From: an uncultured Methanobrevibacter sp.
GTDB lineage: Archaea; Methanobacteriota; Methanobacteria; Methanobacteriales; Methanobacteriaceae
DNA: 57,207 nt
Assembly: GCF_902788255.1 (NCBI RefSeq)
Contig: NZ_CADAJR010000020.1
Coordinates: forward strand, 1-57,207
Direction: 5' to 3'
Below, one piece after another: positions 1 through 7,419 of the stretch. The translations under genes were made by a program, and so were the position numbers. The notes under the pieces were generated by a model. The model saw only the letters and a program-made list of their open reading frames with translations. It searched no databases and had not been told where the DNA came from. Every line of letters starts with the position of its first letter. Positions within the stretch are counted from its first letter, which is position 1.

Positions 1-591
1 GACATGATTGATGAAAGTGAAGTGTTGACACCTGCAGATGAAGAATATCACATTAACAAAAAGGAATTTACAATACCATTCGTATGTGGTGCACGTAACC
101 TTGGTGAAGCACTAAGGAGAATTGACGAAGGTGCAGCTATGATTCGTACCAAAGGAGAACCTGGAACAGGAAACATTGTAGAAGCAGTTCGCCACATGAG
201 AATGGTGATGGGAGAAATCAGAACAATACAGGGAATGGAGGAAGAGGAACTCTGGAAATATGCGCGAAACATCGAAGCTCCAATTGAACTTGTAAAGCAA
301 ACTGCAGAATTGGGCAAATTACCTGTTGTCAACTTTGCTGCAGGAGGAATTGCAACACCTGCTGACGCATCACTCATGATGCAGTTAGGTTCCGACGGCA
401 TTTTTGTGGGATCAGGAATATTCAAGTCAAACAATCCTGAAGCATTTGCAAAAGCAATAGTTGAAGCAACTGCAAATTACGACAAGCCTGAAGTATTGGC
501 GGAAGTATCCAAAGGATTGGGCGAGGCCATGAAAGGTCTGGAAATGTCAACTTTGAGCGAATCCGACAGAATGCAGGACAGGGGAATTTAA
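1..591 (+). CDS. pdxS: Pyridoxal 5'-phosphate synthase lyase subunit PdxS (5' end outside window)
   Basis: C-terminal two thirds of PdxS, the (beta/alpha)8 synthase that joins a pentose phosphate, a triose phosphate and ammonia into PLP. The frame is open from base 1, so the ATG at base 4 is not the real start; about 195 residues of a family length near 290-300 are present. Visible family signatures are the [10 protein letters not shown] segment, with its catalytic-site lysine, and the phosphate-binding GGIATPADA and [12 protein letters not shown] loops. Its glutaminase partner PdxT starts 38 bases downstream on the same strand, as expected for the 12+12 PdxST complex, which channels ammonia from PdxT. 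Identification is secure; only the N-terminus is missing. Confidence 0.97.
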   Translation, partial: DMIDESEVLTPADEEYHINKKEFTIPFVCGARNLGEALRRIDEGAAMIRTKGEPGTGNIVEAVRHMRMVMGEIRTIQGMEEEELWKYARNIEAPIELVKQTAELGKLPVVNFAAGGIATPADASLMMQLGSDGIFVGSGIFKSNNPEAFAKAIVEATANYDKPEVLAEVSKGLGEAMKGLEMSTLSESDRMQDRGI

Positions 592-629
592 AATTCCTCA
601 TATTTTTAATTATTTTTTAAGGTGCTTAG

Positions 630-1220
630 ATGGTAAAAATCGGAATCCTAAATCTTCAGGGTGCAGTTTCAGAACACTTTGACATGACAAGAAAAACTGT
701 TGAAAACTTAAAACTCGATATAGAAGTGGAAGAAGTAAGATACAGTGATGATGTTGAAAAATGTGATGGATTAATCATATCTGGTGGGGAAAGTACTGTA
801 ATTGGCAAGCTCATTAAGGAAAGGGGTATTGATAAAGTTATTAAAGAAAATAATATTCCTGTCTTTGGAACTTGTGCTGGAATGGTGCTTCTTGGCAAAA
901 AAACAGATTTCAACCAGCCGCTACTTGAACTTATGGACATAACTGTTAAAAGAAATACCTATGGAAGGCAGAAGGATTCATTTGAAGCGGAAATTGAAAT
1001 ATTAAATCAAAAGTATTCTGGTGTGTTTATTAGAGCACCGGCACTTGAATCTTATGATGGGTCCAAAAATGATATTAAGATATTGTCAGAATTTGATGGT
1101 GAAATAATAGCCATTCAGCAAGGACACAACATTGCAATTTCATTTCATCCAGAATTAACAGAGGACACTTTAATTCATGAATATTTCATTGAAGAAGTTT
1201 TAACAAGTCTGAACCATTGA
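630..1220 (+). CDS. pdxT: Pyridoxal 5'-phosphate synthase glutaminase subunit PdxT
   Basis: A 196-residue class I glutamine amidotransferase that hydrolyses glutamine and feeds ammonia to PdxS. The nucleophile is Cys82 in the FGTCAG motif, and the His173-x-Glu175 pair sits in SFHPE near the C-terminus. The GGESTVIG oxyanion segment is at residues 52-59. Length matches the family (190-200). The ATG is preceded by an AAGGTG ribosome site. It forms a two-gene operon with pdxS. Nothing looks degraded. Confidence 0.97.
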   Translation: MVKIGILNLQGAVSEHFDMTRKTVENLKLDIEVEEVRYSDDVEKCDGLIISGGESTVIGKLIKERGIDKVIKENNIPVFGTCAGMVLLGKKTDFNQPLLELMDITVKRNTYGRQKDSFEAEIEILNQKYSGVFIRAPALESYDGSKNDIKILSEFDGEIIAIQQGHNIAISFHPELTEDTLIHEYFIEEVLTSLNH

Positions 1221-1237
1221 CTGCTTTTAGAAGTTAA

Positions 1238-1360
1238 TCAAATTGTAAACTTATAGACAATTATCCAAAATATGTAATATCAACTGACGAGTTTGACATG
1301 TCAAGAGATGGGATAAAACATATGAATATTTTAGATTTCTTATTGGGTGATGAAATTTAA
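1238..1360 (+). pseudogene. C-terminal remnant of an AAA/DUF4143-type archaeal ATPase
   Basis: An open stretch of about 40 codons with no start codon reads as the extreme C-terminus of the common archaeal AAA ATPases that carry a DUF4143 or PD-(D/E)XK-like tail (LIDNYPKYVISTDEFD, then IKHMNILDFLLGDEI and a stop). A stop codon lies directly upstream and the rest of the gene is absent, so this is a relic. Family assignment rests on recalled sequence resemblance only. Confidence 0.55.
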
Positions 1361-1366
1361 AAATGG

Positions 1367-1765
1367 TTATTTAGGGATTTCTTCAATTAAAATTTTATGG
1401 AATTCCTGTTTAATCTCTTCAGATTCTTCATCTGTAACATCATCAACCAATTCTGATAATCCAAATAAAATCATTTGATATAAGGTGTTATTCATCTTTT
1501 TTCCTTTTTCAGTTAAAGAATACTCTGTTTTATTAGTTTCATTATCAACAATTTTTTTGATGATAAAACCTTCTTTTTCAAGATACTTTAAATTGTTGGA
1601 TAATGATGCATTGCTCATTTCAGGATTTGCTTTTTTAAATTCATTGAAATATTTTTTACCTATGAAAAGGTCCCTTAAAATGTATAGTATCCATTTTCTT
1701 GAAAATAACTCATTTAACTTATTGAATGGACATGAATTGCTTGAAGATTTTTTGTTTGAATCCAT
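1367..1765 (-). CDS. HxlR-family winged-helix transcriptional regulator
   Basis: A 132-residue single-domain HxlR/DUF24 regulator. Diagnostic features are the N-terminal Cys in CPFNKLNELFSRKW, then LRDLFIGKKYFNEF, and the helix-turn-helix segment with SNASLSNNLKYLEKEGFI followed by the TEYSLTEKGKKM wing. HxlR proteins bind as dimers and often use the conserved Cys to sense electrophiles or redox stress. It is divergent from the nitroreductase at 1857 across a 91-bp AT-rich gap, so it probably controls that gene and itself. Its effector is unknown. It is closely similar to the regulator at 2653. Confidence 0.9.
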   Translation of the reverse strand: MDSNKKSSSNSCPFNKLNELFSRKWILYILRDLFIGKKYFNEFKKANPEMSNASLSNNLKYLEKEGFIIKKIVDNETNKTEYSLTEKGKKMNNTLYQMILFGLSELVDDVTDEESEEIKQEFHKILIEEIPK

Positions 1766-1790
1766 AATAAATATTATATCGTGTTTATTA
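1765..1790. promoter_or_regulatory. Inverted repeat in the HxlR/nitroreductase divergent promoter
   Basis: TAATAAA (1765-1771) and TTTATTA (1784-1790) form a perfect 7-bp inverted repeat directly over the HxlR start region. In such AT-rich DNA it could be chance, but the position fits a regulator operator. Confidence 0.3.
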
Positions 1791-1856
1791 TTAAAAATGA
1801 TAGGTCAATTTCGTTTTACTTTTTAATTTAAATATCGGTTATTATATACTATCAAT

Positions 1857-2501
1857 ATGAATTTTAAACAATTAATGGAAAGAAGATATTCTGCTCGTGA
1901 TTTTACATCAAAAGAGATATCTGATATTGATTTAAATGAAATAATTGAAATTGCGAAATTTTCCCCATCTTGGGCTAACTCCCAACCATGGAATGTATAT
2001 ATTGCTGCTGGTGACGCTCTATCTAAAATTCGCAGTAAATGGATAGAACAAAACGCCGATGAAATTGAGGGCAATTCCGATTTGCCATCAGGTCATAGGG
2101 AAGATTTTGGCCAAAGATGTTTAAATAACATGGACCAGTTGGTTGGTGATGTTTTTGGAGTCGTAGATGATCCTTCTGATTTTGCAAAAACTCAACCTGT
2201 TTTGTTCAATGCTCCTGCAGTTGTCTATTTGACTGTACCAAAAACTGCTCCTATGTGGTCTGTTTATGATTTAGGGGCTTTTTCCATGAGTTTGATGTTG
2301 GCTGCTGCTGAAAAGGATATTGATTCCATTCCAGCATATGAGCTTATTAAATATCCTGAAATATTACGTCAAAATTTACTAATTTCTGATGATGAAAGTA
2401 TCATTGCCGGAATTGCTTTAGGATATGCATCAGATGCAAAAATAAATGATTTCAGATCATCTAGATTAGATTTGGATGATATTTTAAAAATTATTAAATA
2501 A
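1857..2501 (+). CDS. Nitroreductase-family FMN oxidoreductase
   Basis: A 214-residue nitroreductase-fold protein. The N-terminal RRYSARDF is the usual FMN-phosphate-binding R-R-S-x-R-x-F signature, and SPSWANSQPWNVYIA is the flavin-contacting S-x-x-N-x-Q-P-W motif. The C-terminal part has the IIAGIALGYAS motif. These enzymes are dimeric and reduce nitro compounds, quinones or related electrophiles with NAD(P)H. It is flanked by two HxlR regulators, one divergent and one downstream, which suggests electrophile- or redox-induced expression. Substrate cannot be predicted. A clear terminator hairpin overlaps its end. Confidence 0.92.
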   Translation: MNFKQLMERRYSARDFTSKEISDIDLNEIIEIAKFSPSWANSQPWNVYIAAGDALSKIRSKWIEQNADEIEGNSDLPSGHREDFGQRCLNNMDQLVGDVFGVVDDPSDFAKTQPVLFNAPAVVYLTVPKTAPMWSVYDLGAFSMSLMLAAAEKDIDSIPAYELIKYPEILRQNLLISDDESIIAGIALGYASDAKINDFRSSRLDLDDILKIIK

Positions 2502-2530
2502 GAATTTCTTAAATTCTTTACTTTTTCTTC
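2500..2530 (+). terminator. Hairpin terminator of the nitroreductase gene
   Basis: AAGAATTT (2500-2507), loop CTT, AAATTCTT (2511-2518) form a perfect 8-bp stem followed by a T-rich run. The stem starts within the TAA stop codon. Confidence 0.7.
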
Positions 2531-2652
2531 TATTAAAATGGTATTCATCAAGTTAAATTTGGAAGTGTGGTATTCCAGGTAATTTGTTTATTTTTTGAAT
2601 TATTAATAAGGTTAAATAGTTTATCTTACAAATTATGTACTAGGTTTTTTAC

Positions 2653-3042
2653 ATGAAGAATAATGTTATCTATCAAAGTGATGCATGTCCTATTAATTGT
2701 GTTAATGATTTGTTAAGTAGAAAATGGGTTTTTGGAATTATGAAAGACCTTTTTGCGGGTAAGAAACACTTCAATGAATTTAAAGAGGATAAACCAGAAT
2801 TAAGCAATGTTGTTTTGTCTAAAACATTAAAGTATCTTGAAGACCAAGGAATGATTTCAAAAGAAATATGTGAAGATGAAGCGATAAGAAATACCGGATA
2901 TTATCTCACTGAAAAAGGAAAGAAAATGAATAAAATATTATATGAGATGGTAATTTTCGGATTATATGAAATGGAAGGGGACTTAAGGACTGATGAATAT
3001 AAAGATGAAATAAAAAAAGGATATGAGGAAATATTATTCTAG
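2653..3042 (+). CDS. HxlR-family winged-helix transcriptional regulator (second copy)
   Basis: A 129-residue paralogue of the regulator at 1367-1765, sharing CPINCVNDLLSRKW, MKDLFAGKKHFNEFK and SNVVLSKTLKYLEDQGMI. The conserved N-terminal Cys is present. It is encoded 150 bp downstream of the nitroreductase, after a terminator, so it is probably transcribed alone. Its target could be the nitroreductase or the convergent radical SAM gene. Its stop codon overlaps that of the convergent gene within one CTAG tetranucleotide. Confidence 0.9.
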   Translation: MKNNVIYQSDACPINCVNDLLSRKWVFGIMKDLFAGKKHFNEFKEDKPELSNVVLSKTLKYLEDQGMISKEICEDEAIRNTGYYLTEKGKKMNKILYEMVIFGLYEMEGDLRTDEYKDEIKKGYEEILF

Positions 3043-3929
3043 AGATGTCCTCTTGAAAGAACACCATCAAGTAATCCCGGTTTTTCCACATCAATTTTCC
3101 TGATAGCCTCTTTAAGTTTTTTCACCATGTCATCTTTATATTTAAGATATTGTGTGAATCCTATAAGATTATGAGGATGTGATCCGAAGAACAGACAGTC
3201 ATCATCCATTTCCAAATTTTCCAATAACATCAATTCCTCTTCAAGAATTTCCCTTTCTGTCGCTTCAACAAATTCGCCGGCATCCCTCATGTCTGAAAGG
3301 GGAGTGTTTTCCTGAAGGGATGTTGAAGTAACTAGAATTCGTTTAGGCTTAAATCTGTTTAATAATTTCAAAGTTTCTTCAATATGTGCTTTGCAGTTTC
3401 CTCTTCCTGCAACACCTAACATTATAAGGGAATTATATTCCATATTAACATCTTCAAGTCTTTTTAATTGGACATATTCATCTTTTGCAGTGTATCCTTT
3501 TTTCATTTGCTCAAGTGCAGGGTCATATGCTGTTTCAAGCCCAATATATAATGAATCAAATTTCGCCTCTTTCAGTTTTCTTAAATCCTCATCTGATTTT
3601 GATTTGATATTTCTAACAGATGCATAACATGAGATGCACTCTATTTCCGGGAAATATTTATGGATCAATTCGGATATTTCCAATAATTTTCTTGCAGGCA
3701 ATACAAATGCATCTCCATTGACGAGAAAAATTCTTTTTAAGTTTTTAGGATATTGCTCAGACATTTCCTTCAAATCACTTTCAATATCTTCAATTGGTGA
3801 TATTCCAAATTTCTGCTCATGATACATTGTGCAAAAGGAACATTTCCTCCATGAACAGCCATATGTGACTTCTAGAAGGGGGGTGTATGCTTCCAATGGT
3901 GGTCTGTAAACCGGTCCTGTATAATGCAT
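3039..3929 (-). CDS. Radical SAM protein of unknown substrate
   Basis: A 296-residue radical SAM protein. The cluster motif in TYGCSWRKCSFCTMYHEQKFG near residues 25-40 is C-x4-C-x2-C rather than the usual C-x3-C-x2-C. The GDAF segment and RIFLVNGDAFVLPARKL match the SAM/TIM-barrel core of COG1032-type enzymes. No B12-binding or TRAM domain is present. The start has a weak AGGAGCT site. It is monocistronic and convergent with an HxlR regulator. Related proteins are widespread in anaerobes, but I do not know an assigned reaction. Confidence 0.85.
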   Translation of the reverse strand: MHYTGPVYRPPLEAYTPLLEVTYGCSWRKCSFCTMYHEQKFGISPIEDIESDLKEMSEQYPKNLKRIFLVNGDAFVLPARKLLEISELIHKYFPEIECISCYASVRNIKSKSDEDLRKLKEAKFDSLYIGLETAYDPALEQMKKGYTAKDEYVQLKRLEDVNMEYNSLIMLGVAGRGNCKAHIEETLKLLNRFKPKRILVTSTSLQENTPLSDMRDAGEFVEATEREILEEELMLLENLEMDDDCLFFGSHPHNLIGFTQYLKYKDDMVKKLKEAIRKIDVEKPGLLDGVLSRGHL

Positions 3930-4240
3930 TATTTCAGCTCCTATTTTTGTTTTATATAATATAATTTCATTGAGGTGTCATATAAAATAAAAAGTAACCT
4001 CAAGATAACTGGTAATTTCAAACTTACTTATTTTATTTTTTTCAGTGAATGTAATCTATCAAATAATCAATGCTGCTGTCATTAAAATGAATGTATTGTG
4101 ATTGTTTACAATTTAATAATGTATGTATCTCATTAAATGCAAGGTTTCTAAAAATTAATTCACTTTTCAACTCTGCATATACATTAACTACTTTTCAAAA
4201 ACAAGTTTCAAATAAGAAATGGTGATAGTTGATGTTATAA
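3930..4240. other. Intergenic region with a possible protein remnant
   Basis: This is 311 bp of AT-rich sequence between two minus-strand genes. On the minus strand, bases 4194 to 4042 are open for about 50 codons without a start and read as plausible protein (for example VNVYAELKSELIFRNLAF). It may be a relic of an unknown gene or may be chance. No RNA gene or strong hairpin was seen. Confidence 0.3.
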
Positions 4241-5047
4241 TCAAGACAGTTTGGCTTTTAGTTTTTTGTATTTTTTAAAAACATGTTCATAGCCTTTTTT
4301 ATAGAATGGGCATGCTTTAATGCATTCAACACAACCTTTAGTGCAGCCAATGCATAAATCTGCAATAAACTCCACATTTTTATTTTTTCTGTTTATGATA
4401 AGTGCTTCTTGTGGGCATGCTTTAACGCAGGAATTACAGTAGTTGCAGTATCTTGAAATCCATTCATGTTTATTACAATTTAATAAAGGCAAGTTTTCAA
4501 TGTTCACCAATATTGCAGCTATCTTTTGATTAGGTCCTTTTTTTGGACTTATTAATAATCCGCTTTTTCCAATTGCCCCCATTCCTGCTTTTTGAGCCAA
4601 ATGAGAGAAATCAATTGTTTCCTCTCTTGGATGAGCAACCATTGTTTCAAAACCATGGGATCTTAAGTAATCTGAAATTTCATACGTGATGTTTCCAAAA
4701 CTTTCATATAATTCATTATTGAACGCTTGTGCCTTATCTCCAGCTCCTTCATCATGAATACTTTTGCTGATTTCATATGAAATCACAATTGCTGAATCAA
4801 AGTCAAAATTCAAGCCGTGTAAAAAATAATCATTAATTCCATTCACATAGGCCACTTCGATAATTCCCAATTCCTGAAGATATTTTTCAAACTCATTAAG
4901 TAAATCATTTGAAATTGTTGATTGAGGATTAGAAGGATTATCTAATTTATGGGTGTCTGGAAATGAAATATCTCCACAGCAGGATTTATTACCTGATTTT
5001 ACTAATACATCCTGAACTAGTCCGTCAAAATTCCAATTGTCACTCAT
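4241..5047 (-). CDS. QueG-like iron-sulfur reductase with two C-terminal [4Fe-4S] clusters
   Basis: A 268-residue protein when started at MSDNW, because that ATG overlaps the preceding stop codon (TGATG) and implies translational coupling. The middle matches epoxyqueuosine-reductase-type proteins (AHPREETIDFSHLAQ, then AGMGAIGKSGLLISP). The C-terminus carries two ferredoxin clusters: CNYCNSCVKACP and CIGCTKGCVECIKACP. An extra CC pair lies near the N-terminus (KSCCGD). It is the last gene of an ArsR-led operon of cysteine-rich proteins. It is unlikely to be true QueG, because archaea make archaeosine. An electron-transfer or corrinoid-reductase-like role in metal(loid) chemistry is inference. 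Confidence 0.8.
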   Translation of the reverse strand: MSDNWNFDGLVQDVLVKSGNKSCCGDISFPDTHKLDNPSNPQSTISNDLLNEFEKYLQELGIIEVAYVNGINDYFLHGLNFDFDSAIVISYEISKSIHDEGAGDKAQAFNNELYESFGNITYEISDYLRSHGFETMVAHPREETIDFSHLAQKAGMGAIGKSGLLISPKKGPNQKIAAILVNIENLPLLNCNKHEWISRYCNYCNSCVKACPQEALIINRKNKNVEFIADLCIGCTKGCVECIKACPFYKKGYEHVFKKYKKLKAKLS

Positions 5048-5436
5048 CAGCAACACCCACATGAACAACTTGAGTTAATTTCATAACCAAATTTTTTTAG
5101 GAAAATATTGAATTTGTAATATCTTAATTCATTTTCATTTACAAAAGATAATATTCTAATTTCATCCTTTTTGGTTAAATTTTTCAAAGTATTAAATGAC
5201 CAATTTTCGTTAAGTTTGTCGGCAGATTCTTCTGAGAATTGTAGTGCGATTTGGGCAAAAGGAAAATCAAATTCATCTGCATGTCCACTATGGATTAACA
5301 TTTTATCTTCTGATTTTTCAAGGATTATCATTTTATCTGTATCTGGAAGCAGCAGCGCTATTTTTGCTTTATCTTTTAATGCGGAGAATTCGTAATAATT
5401 ATCATTTACAAATGATTTCCATATTTCTAAATCCAT
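5047..5436 (-). CDS. Small unknown protein with C-terminal CSCGCC metal-binding-like tail
   Basis: The start was set at MDLEIWKSF because a GGAG site lies a few bases upstream, giving 129 residues; a longer frame would run into the previous gene. The body is soluble, acidic and without cysteine. The last residues end SCSCGCC, a dense soft-metal or Fe-S-ligand-like tail. I do not recognise the family. Its stop codon overlaps the start of the QueG-like gene, so the two are coupled and probably interact. It may deliver metal, sulfur or electrons through the tail, but this is inference. Confidence 0.7.
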   Translation of the reverse strand: MDLEIWKSFVNDNYYEFSALKDKAKIALLLPDTDKMIILEKSEDKMLIHSGHADEFDFPFAQIALQFSEESADKLNENWSFNTLKNLTKKDEIRILSFVNENELRYYKFNIFLKKFGYEINSSCSCGCC

Positions 5437-5443
5437 TTTAATC

Positions 5444-5818
5444 CTACTCCATTCTTTTGTTAATTTCCTTTTTAATGATTTCAACACATTTTTCTCCCTC
5501 ATCATCTAGTCTGAAAGGATCTTTGCTTGAAATGTTATGTGGTTCTAGGATTTCTCCTACTTCTATTGTTTGTTTCACGGTTATTCCTTTGTTTTTTAGA
5601 ATTTTATTTACACAATTATTTGAACATCCATTTATTGCTATTATTGGGTATTTTTTTAGCATTGGATTATTTTTACCTTCTATATCTGCAGAAGTTGAAC
5701 CCATACAGATCGATATGATATTTTCGTTTTCTTTTTTACAATCTCCTACTGCAACACGTGATACTAGTCCATTGGGACTCATACCATTGCATGAGGCTAA
5801 TGCTATTTTTTCAACCAT
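5444..5818 (-). CDS. Putative zinc-binding protein, DGC-domain type
   Basis: A 124-residue protein opening with MVEKIALASCNGMSPNGLVSR and containing GDCKKEN, ISICMGSTSAD and AINGCSNNCVNKIL. This pattern of conserved cysteines matches the DGC putative zinc-binding family, whose central D-G-C motif appears here as N-G-C. DGC proteins often sit beside metal-responsive regulators or redox proteins, and no enzymatic function is established. It lies 6 bp after the arsR stop and 7 bp before the next start, so it is in the operon. Family call is by motif recall. Confidence 0.75.
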   Translation of the reverse strand: MVEKIALASCNGMSPNGLVSRVAVGDCKKENENIISICMGSTSADIEGKNNPMLKKYPIIAINGCSNNCVNKILKNKGITVKQTIEVGEILEPHNISSKDPFRLDDEGEKCVEIIKKEINKRME

Positions 5819-5824
5819 ACTTCA

Positions 5825-6175
5825 TCATTCCACTATATTGAATAAGTTTTCCAAGATTTCAATAATATTTTCATCAGCTAACCGGTAATAAATCCATTTT
5901 CCTTCTTTTCTTGTTAAAAGAATATTTTCTTTCTTCATCATGTTTAGATGATGTGAAATTGTGGATTGGGATCTGTCCATGGCTTCCAATATTTCACAGA
6001 CACATAATTCACCGTTTTTTAATAAATATATCATTTTTAATCTTGTAGGATCAGCTAAAGATTTCAATAATGTTGCATTGTTTTCTAGTTTTTTAGGGGA
6101 GGGAGTATTTTTTAGTAATTCTTCAACTGAACATTCTCTGCAACAGTCCTCCTTGTTTTCAGATACCATATACAT
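5825..6175 (-). CDS. ArsR-family metal/redox-sensing repressor
   Basis: A 116-residue ArsR/SmtB winged-helix repressor; a start two codons later (MVSENK) is equally possible. The recognition region contains GELCVCEILEAM, the classic ELCVC-D/E-L metal site in helix alpha-3, followed by RSQSTISHHLNMMKK and a KEGKWIYYRL wing. It also has an N-terminal CCREC cluster, as in CadC-type proteins that bind soft metals through N-terminal plus alpha-3 cysteines. It heads a four-gene operon whose other products are also cysteine-rich. Two ATCGAT palindromes flank its TATA box, so autoregulation is likely. Arsenic, cadmium/lead or a redox signal are all possible. Confidence 0.93.
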   Translation of the reverse strand: MYMVSENKEDCCRECSVEELLKNTPSPKKLENNATLLKSLADPTRLKMIYLLKNGELCVCEILEAMDRSQSTISHHLNMMKKENILLTRKEGKWIYYRLADENIIEILENLFNIVE

Positions 6176-6200
6176 AATTATAATTTCGACATATTTAAGA

Positions 6201-6260
6201 ATATCGATATGATATTTGTAATTCCTAATTTATATATCCATATATTTAAATCTATCGATA
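6201..6260 (-). promoter_or_regulatory. Promoter of the arsR operon with two palindromic operator candidates
   Basis: Read on the minus strand, a TATA box (ATATATAAA, about 6230-6238) lies between two near-identical palindromes: ATATCGATAT (6201-6210), where transcription should start, and TATCGATA (6253-6260), just upstream of the TATA box. Placement on both sides of the TATA box is consistent with repression by the ArsR protein encoded immediately downstream. Confidence 0.55.
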
Positions 6261-6542
6261 TGTTTTTTTCATGATAAGTTATGTAAAATTTTCAATATTT
6301 AACGTTACATTAAAACAATAGCTATTTATTTTAGCTTTAATCAGAGGGATTTAATTTCATATTAATGGTCTGATTGTTAGTGTTGTTTTTTCAATACCTA
6401 ATGTATATTTCAGTGCAAGATGGGCACTTTTGAAATCAGAAACATTAATGTTAATATTACTATATTTATTATATAATTTATATAAAAAGGATAATAAAAT
6501 ATTATTTATGACATTGATAAAAGAATTGCAGATTAACATTGT
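6261..6542. other. Intergenic region upstream of arsR
   Basis: AT-rich sequence between the arsR operator region and a decayed gene. A short minus-strand open frame (6357-6539) has no convincing protein character. Nothing else was recognised. Confidence 0.4.
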
Positions 6543-7294
6543 AATGAGTAATTACAATCAGAGAAGCAGTAGCTATTCATCCAACTATGATTATTTGTTC
6601 TTGGATAATTTGGAGGATAGTTCTTTTGCTAATTTATTCAGAAACGATTTAAAAATCTTAAAATCAAAACATTGGATGGAACAGCATGTTCAGTAATGTA
6701 CATTCCAGCTTATGGATCTCAACGTGCAGCAATACTTGTCAGAATTCCAGTTGGAAAAATTTCTGAAACTACAAAGCTGATCCTTGAAGTTCATGACACC
6801 ACCTTCTCAAGCACTTTATCAACAGGTGGCGATCTGTTAATGTTTGATGCAAACTCTGATACATCTCAAACTTTTTCATGGAATACTCAGTATTAAGTAT
6901 CAACAATGACTCAACAGATGGCTGGAAATTTCTACGTGCTAGATTCGCCCCAAGCTTTGATAGTTGAGTTCCAAACGATTTATTTACAACATTTGCTTCA
7001 GGTCAAGACTTAAGCAATAATCGTGTTACAGTAATCAGATTTAAACATATTGATGGTAATGTTGCCGTTAATGATAATGGAACATATCCTGGTACAACTG
7101 TTGGAAGTTACATGATGCAATCAGATTTTAATCTCACAACGTGCATTGTTGAAACAGATATACCTGAAGAGATTAACGAAATAGATTATCTTAAAGAAGT
7201 GGACTATAACACATTAGAAGTTAAAGGCGAGATAAAATACTTTGTAGCTATTGTTAGTGATAAATATCATGAGATAGCTAGTGAATTTCCATAA
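6543..7294 (+). pseudogene. Decayed gene of unknown function
   Basis: Three consecutive open segments in different frames read as one protein: MSNYNQRSSS... up to about 6675, then LKIKTLDGTACSVMYIPAYG... to 6896, then SVLSINNDSTDGWKFLRARF... to 7294. The last segment is interrupted by an in-frame TGA at 6965-6967. Two frameshifts plus a stop make this a pseudogene of roughly 250 codons. The serine/tyrosine/asparagine-rich start and the beta-rich remainder suggest a surface or stress-related beta-sandwich protein, but I do not recognise the family. Codon use resembles the neighbours. Confidence 0.6.
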
Positions 7295-7419
7295 AACATT
7301 AACACCCACCATCACCAATTCAAAACTTAATTTCTGAAATCCGTTCAGTATATCATCATATATAATATACATTAGAAAATTTAATAGAAACATATTTAAT
7401 AGTTTTTTAACTAATATAT

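Noticed and set aside
3039-3042. Convergent genes sharing stop codons in a CTAG (also at 41765-41768)
   Set aside because: A neat overlap, but expected occasionally when convergent genes end in TAG; no functional meaning inferred.
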